This document shows positions 24,958-34,300 of a stretch of DNA of 59,907 nt, one piece after another. The translations under genes and the position numbers were made by a program. Below the pieces are notes generated by a model. The model was not told where the DNA came from and did not search any database. It was given only the letters and a program-made list of their open reading frames with translations. The stretch comes from CAYXGZ01 sp964464755 (GTDB taxonomy: Bacteria; Planctomycetota; MHYJ01; JACPRB01): assembly GCA_964464755.1 (NCBI GenBank), contig CAYXGZ010000021.1:1-59907 (forward strand), in the 5' to 3' direction. Positions within the stretch are counted from its first letter, which is position 1, and every line of letters begins with the position of its first letter.

Positions 24958-27218
24958 TTCGAGCTTCGTTTCGAGGGTTTCTTCGCGGCCGCCCGGATCC
25001 GTCCTCGCAATTGGGCGACGGCGGCGTCGACGATCCACTCCAGCTGGGGCAGGCAGGCCTTCTCGCCGACCGGGCCGTAGCTCACGCGCGAATCGAGGGC
25101 CGCGACGCGCTCCACGTCCACGCGGCGGCGCAGGTCCACGTCGCGGTAGATCACGTCGGCGACGGCGGCTCCCGCCCCGCAGGTGCGCCGGTCCTCGTCC
25201 ACCACGAGCACGTGCCCGCATTCGTCGGCCGCCTTGCGGATCGCCTTCTCGTCGAGGGGATTGAGCCAGCGCAGGTCGAGGAAGCGAGCGCGGATGCCCT
25301 TCTTCGCGAGCTCGGCGACCGCGCGCATCGAAAGCGCGGCCGTGTTGCCGTACGAGAGGATCGCGAGGTGCGATCCGTCGCCGTAGAGCCGGCTGGACCC
25401 GGGCCAGCAGACCTCGTCGAACCCGGGGTACGGCTGGTCCATGTAGGATCCCGGCTCGAGGCCGAACGCCGCGTCGTTGCGGCGGTAGATGGCCTTGGGC
25501 TCCATGTAGAGGACGACGTCGTCGCAGAAGGCCGCGCCGCGGAGCAGGGCGACCGCGTCCCGGGCGTTGCCGGGCACGCAAAGCCGCAGGCCCGGGTGGT
25601 GGAGCAGGGGGCCGTTGGCCGACTCCGAGTGCCACACGGATCCGGCGCCGCCGAGGTAGCCGCCGTAGGACATGCGGACGACGAACGGCGCGTTGAAGCG
25701 TCCGCCCGAGCGCCAGCGCAGGGTGCCCGCCTGGTCGACGACCTGCTGCCACGCGGGATTGAGGTAATCCCGGAACTGGACCTCGACGATCGGCCGGAAA
25801 CCCTGGAGCGCGTAGCCCACGGCCCGGCCCACGATGGTCGCCTCGGCGATCGGGCTGTTCGAGACGCGGGCCGAGCCGAACGCGCGCTGGAGCCCCTCGG
25901 TGATGCCGAAGACGCCTCCCTTGCCCTTCAGCTCGGGATGCTCCTCGAGCGTGCGCTTCGACAGGTCCGCGATGTCCTCGCCCCACATCACGATGCGCGG
26001 GTCGAGGGCCATGAGCTCGTGGAGCGCGTGGTTGACCGAATCGGCGAGCGCGATGACCTTGCCCGCGGGCTCGGACTTCCGCCCGGCCGTCGCCGCGGCC
26101 CAGGCGGCCTTCGCCGTCGCGGGCTCGTAGGCGTAGATGTCCGCGGTGAGCTTCGCGACGTCCGTCTTGGGCAGCTTCTGGACCCGCGCCGTGGCCTCCT
26201 CGACCTCGCGCTTCGCCGCCGCGCCGATCTCGAGGAGGCTCTCGGAGGTCGCCGCCCCGTACGCGATCAGCTCGCGCGCGAACTTGGGCAGCGGGTCGCG
26301 CTCGTGGTCGTGGGCGATCGACACCGGGTCGCGGTACTTCCGCATGTCGTCGGTCGACGAGTGGCTCATCAGCCGGAGCACGCGGGAGCGGAGCAGCACG
26401 GGGCCGCGGCGCGCCCGGCAGTGCGCGGCGGCCTCGACGAAGGCGTCGTAGGACGCGCGCACGTCGGTCCCGTCGACGTCGAGGACCGCGAGGCCGGGCC
26501 AGCCGCGGAAGAGGGCGAGCACGTCCTCGCCGGGGACCTGCTCCTCGGCGGGCACGGAGATCCCGAACCCGTCGTCCTGGACGTTGAAGAGGACGGGCGC
26601 GCGGTTGAGGATCGCGGCCCGGAGGGCCTCGTAGAACTCGCCCTCGGCCGTGGAGGCGTCGCCGATGGAGCTGTAGACGATCGCGTCGGCGGGCCAGGCG
26701 CCGGAGCCGATGAGCGACTTCGTCTTCGCGATCGCCTCGGCGAGGCCGACGCTCGGGATGCTCTGGAAGCCGGTCGGGCTGCCCTGGATGATGACGGCCT
26801 TCTCGCGGTGCCCGAAGTGGGCGGGCATCTGCCGGCCGCTGGACGCGGGGTCCGACGCGGCCGCGACCGCCTGCCGGAGCATCTCCTCGGCCGTGATCCC
26901 GCGCTGGAGGCAGATCGTCCGGTCGCGGTAGTAGCCGCAGATCGGATCGGTGGGGCGGAGCGCGAGTCCCGCGGCGGCCTGGGCCGCCTCCTTGCCCGCG
27001 GCGAAGATGCTGAACCAGGCCTGGAGCTGCTTCTGGAGCATGAACTCCCGCTCGTCGAGGAGGCGGGAGAGGACCATCGAGCGGTACATCCCGAGGAGGT
27101 CCTCGACGGCGAGGGTCGGGTGGTAGGCCGGGACGGGCCCGGACCGGACCGCCGGGAAGGCGTTCCCGGGCGCCGCGGGGAGTTCCTCCAGGAATCGAGA
27201 GAGCGTGTCGGAGCTCAT
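24954..27218 (-). CDS. 2-oxoacid dehydrogenase E1, fused alpha and beta subunits (754 aa)
   Basis: Thiamine-diphosphate enzyme decarboxylating a 2-oxoacid and passing the acyl group to a lipoyl E2. The alpha half (about 45-370) has YRDRTICLQRGI, MPAHFG and the ThDP/Mg motif GDASTAEGEFYEAL. The beta half (about 415-745) has VMWGEDIAD, FGITEGLQRAFG, EATIVGRAVGYALQG and the transketolase C-terminal domain ending VLVVDEDRRTCGAGAAV. Fusion order alpha-beta matches some branched-chain-type E1 enzymes. No E2 or E3 gene is nearby. The start was chosen by a TTGACC-17-TACCTT promoter 10 nt before this ATG. Confidence 0.92.
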   Translation of the reverse strand: MSSDTLSRFLEELPAAPGNAFPAVRSGPVPAYHPTLAVEDLLGMYRSMVLSRLLDEREFMLQKQLQAWFSIFAAGKEAAQAAAGLALRPTDPICGYYRDRTICLQRGITAEEMLRQAVAAASDPASSGRQMPAHFGHREKAVIIQGSPTGFQSIPSVGLAEAIAKTKSLIGSGAWPADAIVYSSIGDASTAEGEFYEALRAAILNRAPVLFNVQDDGFGISVPAEEQVPGEDVLALFRGWPGLAVLDVDGTDVRASYDAFVEAAAHCRARRGPVLLRSRVLRLMSHSSTDDMRKYRDPVSIAHDHERDPLPKFARELIAYGAATSESLLEIGAAAKREVEEATARVQKLPKTDVAKLTADIYAYEPATAKAAWAAATAGRKSEPAGKVIALADSVNHALHELMALDPRIVMWGEDIADLSKRTLEEHPELKGKGGVFGITEGLQRAFGSARVSNSPIAEATIVGRAVGYALQGFRPIVEVQFRDYLNPAWQQVVDQAGTLRWRSGGRFNAPFVVRMSYGGYLGGAGSVWHSESANGPLLHHPGLRLCVPGNARDAVALLRGAAFCDDVVLYMEPKAIYRRNDAAFGLEPGSYMDQPYPGFDEVCWPGSSRLYGDGSHLAILSYGNTAALSMRAVAELAKKGIRARFLDLRWLNPLDEKAIRKAADECGHVLVVDEDRRTCGAGAAVADVIYRDVDLRRRVDVERVAALDSRVSYGPVGEKACLPQLEWIVDAAVAQLRGRIRAAAKKPSKRSSK

Positions 27219-27228
27219 CGGGGGACCC

Positions 27229-27257
27229 AAGGTACCGCATGCCGCGGAGGGGGTCAA
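27229..27257 (-). promoter_or_regulatory. Promoter of the E1-SulP operon
   Basis: On the minus strand, TTGACC (27252-27257), 17 bp, TACCTT (27229-27234), then 10 nt to the ATG at 27218. Divergent from the Rieske promoter. Confidence 0.5.
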
Positions 27258-27288
27258 CTGCACGCGGCGGCGCGCGGTGGGCGGAACC

Positions 27289-27317
27289 TTGACCGTCGTT
27301 TGGAGCGCCGCTACATT
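27289..27317 (+). promoter_or_regulatory. Promoter of the Rieske/ferredoxin operon
   Basis: TTGACC (27289-27294), 17 bp, TACATT (27312-27317), with the ATG at 27350, leaving a short leader of about 25 nt. Confidence 0.55.
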
Positions 27318-27349
27318 TGAGCGCCGCGAACCGGAGATCGTCACCGCGC

Positions 27350-27655
27350 ATGGGAGAATTCGTGAAGGTGTCCTCGCTGTCCGACCTGCCCCCCGGGACC
27401 ACCCGCTGCGTCGAGGCGGGCGGCAAGGAGATCGCCCTCTGCAACGCGGACGGGAAGGTCTTCGCCTGCTCGAACATCTGCCCCCACCAGGGCGGGCCGA
27501 TGGCCGAGGGAATCCTCGAGGGCACGAGCCTCGTCTGCCCTTGGCACGCGTGGGCCTTCGACCTGGAGACCGGCACTTCGCCCGTGAACCCGCGCACCAA
27601 GATCGAGACGTACCCCGTCAAGATCGAGAACAACGACATCTACGTGAACGTCTAG
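27350..27655 (+). CDS. Rieske-type [2Fe-2S] ferredoxin (101 aa)
   Basis: Small cytosolic electron carrier. The Rieske ligands are clear: CPH (Cys44, His46) and CPWH (Cys63, His66), in the classic C-x-H and C-x2-H pattern with glycine-rich loops between. The length suits a stand-alone ferredoxin of the bphF/nirD-like type rather than an oxygenase subunit. It is followed 8 nt later by a 7Fe ferredoxin gene. The partner enzyme is not in the window; it might feed an oxygenase or the E1/flavoprotein systems nearby (inference). Confidence 0.92.
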   Translation: MGEFVKVSSLSDLPPGTTRCVEAGGKEIALCNADGKVFACSNICPHQGGPMAEGILEGTSLVCPWHAWAFDLETGTSPVNPRTKIETYPVKIENNDIYVNV

Positions 27656-27663
27656 GAGCCGCC

Positions 27664-27963
27664 ATGACCCACGTGATCGCCGAGCCCTGCGTCGGGACGA
27701 AGGACAAGGCCTGCGTCCCCGCCTGCCCGGTGGACTGCATCCAGGCCGGCGAGCGGATGCTCTACATCATTCCCGCGGAGTGCATCGATTGCGGCGCGTG
27801 CGTCGAACCGTGCCCGGTCCAGGCGATCTTCCCGGAGGACGAGGTCCCCGAGAAGTGGAAGTTCTACACCGAGATCAACGCGAAGTGGGCGACGAACGGC
27901 CGCAACGAGGCGGCCGCGTGGGAAGGCCATAGCACGGTCGACCCGGCCAAGAAGACGTGGTAG
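27664..27963 (+). CDS. 7Fe ferredoxin, FdxA-like [3Fe-4S]/[4Fe-4S] (99 aa)
   Basis: Low-potential electron carrier. The first motif is C-x7-C-x3-C-P (CVGTKDKACVPACPVDC, residues 9-25) and the second is CIDCGACVEPCP (C-x2-C-x2-C-x3-CP), the layout of FdxA-type ferredoxins. A C-terminal extension of about 40 residues ends DPAKKTW, also typical. It lies 8 nt after the Rieske gene, and the next gene begins with a GTG inside its 3' end. Confidence 0.93.
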   Translation: MTHVIAEPCVGTKDKACVPACPVDCIQAGERMLYIIPAECIDCGACVEPCPVQAIFPEDEVPEKWKFYTEINAKWATNGRNEAAAWEGHSTVDPAKKTW

Positions 27964-28547
27964 CGGACGCGGGACCCGGTCAGAGGGCCGTCCACGCCTC
28001 CTTCCTGGCGTTCCGCGTCGACCCTTCGTTTCGCCGCCTCGACCCCGTCACGAAGGGCTCCGCGCTCACCGAGTTCCGGCAGTTCCTCCGCCACCCCGTC
28101 GGGCCGATCGAGCTCCGGCCGCACCTCGCCCTCGGCGGGCGGCACCGCTTCGATTTCCTGTTCTGGTCCACCGGCGGCGGGCCGAAGTCCGGCGGCGAGG
28201 TCCTCGCGGCCCTGCACAAGACGCAGTTCGGCCGGCACCTCGAGGTCGTCCTCGACGCCGTCGGGGCGGGGGAGCACGCGCCCTCTGAGCTGCCGGTGCT
28301 GTCGTTCACCACGGCCCCGCACGGGCGCCCGCCCGATTGGGGGACGATCGCGGCGGCCCTGTCGAAGCACCCCGGCCTGCGGCTGGCCGAGTACGACGGG
28401 CTGGCGGGCGAGGGGAGGCTGCTCGCCTTCCAGGGTTCGGACGTCCTCGACTTCCCGGCCTTCGCGCGGGACATCGCCGGGTTGGGCCCCGCCTGGGTCG
28501 CGACGCGGGAGTCGCCGGACGCCCTGATCGCCGCGCTATCGCTGTAA
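27957..28547 (+). CDS. Chlorite dismutase (Cld/HemQ)-like protein, short (196 aa)
   Basis: The segment FLAFRVDPSFRRLDP, followed by an acidic/aromatic helix, and the later IELRPHLALGGRHRFDFLFW and LHKTQFGRHLEV resemble the first ferredoxin-like half of the Cld superfamily (Cld, HemQ, DyP relatives). The C-terminal half is shorter than in HemQ, and I could not place the proximal heme His with confidence. The GTG at 27957 is the first start in frame and overlaps the ferredoxin stop. If it binds heme it may be a HemQ-like coproheme enzyme; otherwise a degenerate relative. Confidence 0.5.
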   Translation: MVADAGPGQRAVHASFLAFRVDPSFRRLDPVTKGSALTEFRQFLRHPVGPIELRPHLALGGRHRFDFLFWSTGGGPKSGGEVLAALHKTQFGRHLEVVLDAVGAGEHAPSELPVLSFTTAPHGRPPDWGTIAAALSKHPGLRLAEYDGLAGEGRLLAFQGSDVLDFPAFARDIAGLGPAWVATRESPDALIAALSL

Positions 28548-28550
28548 GTC

Positions 28551-28579
28551 TCGAATTATCGGGGTCGCCCCGGTAGACT
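28551..28579 (+). promoter_or_regulatory. Possible promoter of the second kinase operon
   Basis: TCGAAT (28551-28556), 17 bp, TAGACT (28574-28579), 13 nt to the ATG at 28593. Moderate match. Confidence 0.4.
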
Positions 28580-28592
28580 TGGATCCCGACCC

Positions 28593-30845
28593 ATGGCAGA
28601 CACGGAACGCATCTCGAAGCTCCTGCTGGACGCCCGGGTCCTCACCCAGGCCCAGCTCCAGGAGTGCCTCACCGAGAAGGCCGAGATCTCGCGCGGCGGC
28701 ATGGCGGGCATCCCGCTCGCCGAGGTGATCATCGCCCACGGCTACGCGACGCGCGAGCAGATCGACGGCCTGGGCAAGGGGGCTGCGCCGCACGCCCCGG
28801 CCCCGGTCCCGCGCCCGGCGGCCCCGCCGCCCGCCGACCAGGACGCCACGATGATCTCGATCCCGCGGGACACCAACTTCCGCGCCGCGCCCAAGCCCCC
28901 CGCCCCGATCCCGAACATCCCGACGCCGGTCCCGCGTTCGCACCCGGCTCCGCCCGCCCCGGCCCCGGCCCCGCGCATGGCCGCTCCTCCGCCCCCGGCC
29001 GTCCCGGCGCCCGCCTCGCCCGGCGACCTCAAGGGCGCTCCGCCCGAGGTCGTCGAGGCCGCCGCGGAGCCGATGAACCGCTTCGGCCGCTTCATCCGCA
29101 TCCGGCCGGTCGGCAAGGGCTCGCTGGGCCAGGTCTTCCAGTGCTGGGACACCTCGCACCGCCGCTACGTCGCCATCAAGATGCTCCGCGACACCTCGAA
29201 GTCGCCGGAGGTCCTGAGCCTGCTCGACGAGGCCCGCAAGGGCGCCCGCCTCGACCACCCGAACGTGGCCCGCGTGCTGGAGGTCGGCACGGAGGACGGA
29301 GGCCAGTTCAACACGCAGCACTACATCGTCACGGACTACGTCGACGGGAAGACGCTCGAGGAGGCCCGCGCCACCATCCAGCCAAAGGCCGCGGCCGCCG
29401 CGATCCGCGACGTCGCGCGCGCGATCGACGCCGCGCACGCCGAGGGCATCCTCCACCGCGACATCAAGCCCCGCAACATCCTGGTCGACGGCGCGGGCAA
29501 GGTCCACGTCACGGACTTCGGCCTCGCCCGCCTCGTCGACCTCGACCCCATGGCCGCCGCCGAGCTGTCCCGCACCGGCCGCATCATCGGCACGCCCGCC
29601 TACATGCCGCCCGAGCAGGCGGTCGGCCGCGTCCACGACTTCAGCGCCCGGTCGGACGTCTACTCGATCGGCGCGACGCTCTACTTCCTGCTCACCGGCA
29701 AGCCCCCCTACGAGGGCAAGAGCCACTTCGAGGTCTGCTTCAAGGTCGTGCGCGAGGAGCTCGTACCGCCGACCACGATCGACCCGACCGTGCCCAGCGA
29801 CCTCGAGCGGATCGTCCTCCGCGCGATGGCGAAGGACCCGGTCCGCCGGTACGACTCGGCGCGCGCCTTCGCCGACGACCTCGACCGCTACCTCTCGGGC
29901 TCGCCCATCGTCAGCGACGACGAGCTGCGCTTCACGACGGGCATCGCGGCGCTCACCGCGGGCCGCCTCGAGGAGGCCGTGCACATGTTCCGCGACCTCA
30001 TGCTGCTCGAGAGCGGCCGGGGCGCCATGGGCACGATCGTCGCGGGCCGCGAGGCCGTCCTCCAGAAGCTCAACGAGGGCGAGGAGGGCCTCAACCTCGC
30101 CATCCAGCGCCAGACGCGGAACTTCGACATCAAGACCCAGCGCGGCATCATCCGCTTCGCCCGCGCGATCATCCTCTCCTTCGAGCGCGCCGATCCCCGC
30201 GAGGACTGCAAGCACGCGCTCGAGGACTTCGCGGCGGCGGCCGAACTGCGCCCCGAGGCGCCGAACGCCCGGGTGAACCGCGCGAACCTGCTCCTCTTCA
30301 GCGGCCGCTTCTCCCGCGACAAGGGCAAGGACATCACGCCGATCTTCCAGATGGCCCTGGACGACCTGGCGGGCGCCATGCGCGCGGACGAGACGTACTC
30401 GGCCGCGTTCCACAACCGGGGCATCGTCCACTTCTACCTCGGCATGGAGGTCGCGAAGGCCAAGGGCGACCCGAAGGACCACTTCTTCCGCGCCATCGAC
30501 GACTTCATGGTCGCGGCCCAGCTCGAACCCACCTACGCCTACGTCTTCAAGGACCTCGGGGTCGTGAAGGTCGCGCTCGCCAAGCACCTCCTCGCGATGG
30601 GGGAGCGGCCCCGCGACATCCTCGAGCAGGCCGTCGAGCACCTCACCCGCGCGATCAAGCTCCAGTCCCGCCTGCAGGGCGCGTACTTCGAGCGGGGCAT
30701 GGCCCACTTCGCGCTCAAGCACTTCGAGGAGGCGATCGCCGACTGGATGCGCTGCATCGACCTCGACCCGAGCAAGCGCCGCCAGGTGGAGCCGTACCTC
30801 GCCGAGGCCCGCGCGAAGCTGAACGCCCTCAAGGGCGCCCGGTAA
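28593..30845 (+). CDS. Ser/Thr protein kinase with GspE-N-like head and TPR-like tail (750 aa)
   Basis: Cytoplasmic Hanks-type kinase with no transmembrane helix. Residues 5-60 (ERISKLLLDARVLTQAQLQE and following) resemble the MshEN/GspE N-terminal module. Residues 65-150 are a Pro/Ala linker. The kinase domain, about 163-435, has GKGSLG (174-179), Lys196, HRDIKPRN with Asp290, DFG 308-310, and PPE where most kinases have APE. Residues 440-750 are helical repeats of TPR type, including one with AFHNRGIVHFYLGMEVAKAK. The tail probably binds partner proteins. A FliG-like small protein follows, and the convergent membrane peptidase shares the N-terminal module. Confidence 0.9.
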   Translation: MADTERISKLLLDARVLTQAQLQECLTEKAEISRGGMAGIPLAEVIIAHGYATREQIDGLGKGAAPHAPAPVPRPAAPPPADQDATMISIPRDTNFRAAPKPPAPIPNIPTPVPRSHPAPPAPAPAPRMAAPPPPAVPAPASPGDLKGAPPEVVEAAAEPMNRFGRFIRIRPVGKGSLGQVFQCWDTSHRRYVAIKMLRDTSKSPEVLSLLDEARKGARLDHPNVARVLEVGTEDGGQFNTQHYIVTDYVDGKTLEEARATIQPKAAAAAIRDVARAIDAAHAEGILHRDIKPRNILVDGAGKVHVTDFGLARLVDLDPMAAAELSRTGRIIGTPAYMPPEQAVGRVHDFSARSDVYSIGATLYFLLTGKPPYEGKSHFEVCFKVVREELVPPTTIDPTVPSDLERIVLRAMAKDPVRRYDSARAFADDLDRYLSGSPIVSDDELRFTTGIAALTAGRLEEAVHMFRDLMLLESGRGAMGTIVAGREAVLQKLNEGEEGLNLAIQRQTRNFDIKTQRGIIRFARAIILSFERADPREDCKHALEDFAAAAELRPEAPNARVNRANLLLFSGRFSRDKGKDITPIFQMALDDLAGAMRADETYSAAFHNRGIVHFYLGMEVAKAKGDPKDHFFRAIDDFMVAAQLEPTYAYVFKDLGVVKVALAKHLLAMGERPRDILEQAVEHLTRAIKLQSRLQGAYFERGMAHFALKHFEEAIADWMRCIDLDPSKRRQVEPYLAEARAKLNALKGAR

Positions 30846-30886
30846 CGGCGGGCCGGCGGAGTCGTCCCAACCCCGGAGCAACCCCG

Positions 30887-31336
30887 ATGCGCTGCCTGCG
30901 CTGCACCCACACGGCCGAAGGCTACGCGGTCATCCCCGGGATCGGGGCCGCGGGCGAGATCCGCTTCTACTGCGACGGCTGCGCGCGCGCCGACCGCGTC
31001 AAGATGCGCTACTGGGACGGCCGCGACCTGGACGTCGGCGGCCACCGGGACGACCCCGAGCTCGGCCCCTCGTTCCGCACGCTCGTGTTCTCGCTCGCCG
31101 ACCTGGCGCGGCTGCGGCGCGAGGACCTCGCGGTCCTGCTCGACTGGGTCGACCCGCACGACGTCGCCGCCGCGGTGGCAGGGGCCCCGGCCGAGTTCCG
31201 CGCGCCGGTCCTGGCCGCGCTGAAGCCCGCCCGGGCGAAGGACGTGATGGAGATCCTGGGCCACCCGGACACGCTGAGGGACCTGGATCCGAAGGAGGCC
31301 GAGGCGCGGATCGTGGAGCTGGTGAAGAAGCTGTAG
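30887..31336 (+). CDS. Zinc-ribbon protein with FliG-C-like helical domain (149 aa)
   Basis: An N-terminal ribbon with two CxxC pairs (Cys3/Cys6 and Cys29/Cys32) probably binds zinc. From about residue 70 the protein is helical: LARLRREDLAVLLDWVDPHD, then VAAAVAGAPAEFRAPVLAAL and ILGHPDTLRDLDPKEAEARI with a terminal VELVKKL. This order (a helix ending in D-x-x-D, 'A-x-x-GA' helix, then acidic 'EAE..I..L..KL' helix) matches the FliG middle/C-terminal ARM-like fold of the flagellar switch. No flagellar genes are nearby, so it is probably a domain reused elsewhere. It lies 41 nt after the kinase gene, possibly its substrate or partner. Confidence 0.6.
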   Translation: MRCLRCTHTAEGYAVIPGIGAAGEIRFYCDGCARADRVKMRYWDGRDLDVGGHRDDPELGPSFRTLVFSLADLARLRREDLAVLLDWVDPHDVAAAVAGAPAEFRAPVLAALKPARAKDVMEILGHPDTLRDLDPKEAEARIVELVKKL

Positions 31337-31342
31337 CCCGGC

Positions 31343-34300
31343 CTACTCGTCGTAGTTCTCGGTGAAGATCGAGCGCCGCCACTTCGCGTCGAGCGCCTCG
31401 ACGTTCGCCTTGCCGGGCCCGAACACCTCGTCGAACGCCTGCTGCTGGTCCTTGCCCGCCATGAGCGCCTCGAAGTAGCGGTCCAGGATGTGCCGGTTCC
31501 CGCTGCGGTGCATCCAGTAGATCACCGACCAGGACGACCCGTAGTGGAGCGCCCCCTCCTTGCGGAAGGTGGCGCGGTCCATCATGAAGATCTCCTTCAT
31601 CGAGGGCAGCTGCTTCGACGAGAGCATGTAGCGGACCGTCATGTGCCGGCCCGGGTTGAAGATCGCCTCGTCCGCCGTGGACTTCTCGAAGTAGCTCGCG
31701 TAGCCCTCGTTGAACCAGATCGGGCAGTCCGTCACGAAGTAGTCGATGTACTGGTGCAGGCCCTCGTGCATCAGGGTCTCGAGGATGTCCTCCGCGTTCC
31801 AGCCGACCAGCTCCTTCGTCAGGGGCATGTAGTACGCCAGCACCTTGCCCTTGTCGCCGACCGGGCTGGAGCCCGTCGTCTTGCGGAAGTAGCCGAAGAA
31901 CTCGCTCTCGCTCGCGAAGAGCTTCACGTGGAAGCGCAGGGTCTCGTTCTTCTTGTAGGGGAAGACCTTCACGTAGGACTGGTAGACCTTGTCCATGAAC
32001 TGCGCCATGTCGTTCGCGTACTTCTGCGAGACGTTCGTCTCGAGGTCGTAGCGGCCGAACTTCGCCTTGAAGGTCTGGCCCGCGAACGAGGGCTCCAGGC
32101 AGGTGTGCAGCAGCGCCGCGAGCTGCGCGAGCTCGCCGGAGAAGCCCTTCACCTTCTCGGCGCGGCCCAGGGCCTCCTGCGCCTTCTGGTACTCGTGGAT
32201 CTGCATGTAGAGCGCGACGAGGTTCGCGAGGACCGTCGGGTTCGAGGGGACCCGCCGGCTCGCCGCCTCGTAGATCTGGATCGCCTTCGCGATCAGCGTG
32301 GCGCGCTTGTAGGATTGGTTGAGGAGCTCGATGACCTCCTCGGAGAAGTCGTCCATCTCGAAGAGCGACTCGATGTCCAGCACGGTCGAGACGAAGTTGT
32401 TCTGCTGGTAGTAGGCCCGGGCGCGCCCGCGGAGGGCCGCCTTGCGCTCGGAGGGGATCGCGGCGAGGCGGGACCACGCGTCGGCCGCGGCGGCCCAGTC
32501 CTTGGCGGCCATGAGCTTCGCGGCCGCCTCCTTCATGGGCCCCGCGTTCTTCTCGAGGAAGCCCGTCGAGCCCTCGATGAACGCCGCGAGCGCCGACGCC
32601 TGGGCGCCCGCCGCCTTCAGGTCGGCGTGCGCGGCGGGGAAGTCGCCGGAGAGCATCCGGCCGAGGCCCGCGATGAGCGATCCGGTCTCCCCGCCCGCGC
32701 CCTCGGCGAGGCGGAGCAGCTCGGGCACGTCCAGGTCCTCGAGCGGCAGGGTGAAGTCCCGGCCCTCGACCTGGGTCCGGATGCGTCCGCCGGAAACGCC
32801 GACGAGGTGGAAGGACCGGGACTGGGGACGCCCGTTCTCGAGGATCGCGAGCGTGATCGACTGGCCCGAGCGGCCCTTGAGGCGCTCGCCCGCGGCCTCG
32901 AAGGCGGAACGGATCCCCGCCAGCGTCTTCGCGAGGCTGTCGAGCTCCTTCGCGAGCTCGGGCGCGGCCCCCTGCTTCTCCTTCCCGAGGAAGGTCGAGG
33001 CGCCGTCGAGGTTGCGCGCGGTGACGAGGTCCCAGAACTGCTTGCGGTACGCGGCCACGAGGCCCGCGGACTCCCGCTCGGCCTTCTTGAGCTTCTCGAA
33101 CTCGGCGAGCTGCGCCTCCTCGGCCTTGCGCGCCGCCGCGTCCTCGATCTCGGTCAGCTTCGAGAGGCGCTGGTAGGCGTCGTCGACGAGCTTCGGGAAG
33201 CCGATCTCCAGCGCGCGGAGCAGGAGGAGCTTGGCCTCGGAGATCCGGCCCTTGGCCAGGAGCTCGTCGACCTGCTCCTTGGACTTCCCGTACTCCGTCT
33301 CGGCGGCCGCGACCGTCTCGGCCCGCTTCTCGTCGATGCGCTTCGCGTAGAGCCCCGCGGTGTCGAGGTGGAGCGGGAACCAGTCCCAGGACTTGACGGC
33401 CTCGCCGTACTTGCCGGCGGCGCAGAGGCGCGCGACCTCGTCGGACAGGAACGCGAAGACCTGCTCGGCCCGGGCCTTCATCGCCTCGAGCACCTCGCGG
33501 TAGCCGACGACGACGAGGTCCTCGTACTTCGTGCCGCGGGCCTCCGTCACGATCCGCTCGAGGTCCGGGAGGAAGGACTTGTACTGCTCGGGCTCGCGGG
33601 CGTTGTCGATGCGGTGGGCGATCTCGTTCCACTTCGCGATGAAGGGCTCGTCGCCCTTGAGCATGGTCAGGCGGGCGCGGATGCGGCCCTCGTCGGCGAC
33701 CGGCTTCTTCGGCGGCAGCGGCAGGGCCGTCGGCTTGGCGGTCGGCGCCGGGGGCGGGGTCTTCACGACGATGGGCGGGGCCGGGGGATGCGAGTTCCGG
33801 AGCACGAAGATGATCGAGAGGGCGGCCACCGGGATGATGGCGAGCAGGCCCGTCACGATCCAGACGAAGGCCGTCGACCTGCGGGGGGCGGGGGCCGGCG
33901 GCTTCTCGGGAGCCACCCGCTTCGCCGTGGTCCGCTCGCGCCGGCCGGTCAGGCGTTCCGGGGTGCCGGCGGGGACGGCGACCTCGCCGGTCGGGGCCCG
34001 GCGAACCTTGGTGCCACCCTGGGGCGGCGACGGAGGGGCAGCCTCGACCTGGCCCGTGGAAGCCTGGCGCACCTTCGTGACCCCGGTGCCCGAGGAGGGG
34101 GGTGGCGGCGGCTCGGCCGGCCGGGCGGCGGTCACCCCGGTGGCGGCGTTCCGGCTGGCAGTCCCCGGCCGGACCGACGTGGCCCGGGTCGGTCGATCCG
34201 GGGAGGGGGAGGGGCCGGGCACGGCGGCCTGCCTGGAGAGCTCCAGGAGCAACTTGTCGACCTGGTCCTGGGTCAGGTGCTTCTTTTCGACAAGGATCTG

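Noticed and set aside
23137..27639. A 1500-codon open frame joining SulP, the E1 region in another frame and upstream DNA
   Set aside because: Only the SulP part (to 24957) has protein-like sequence; the rest is an antisense or out-of-frame shadow of E1 caused by very high GC.
27957..28547. Calling this gene a functional chlorite dismutase
   Set aside because: Only the first half resembles the superfamily and the heme ligand could not be placed; kept as Cld-like with moderate confidence.
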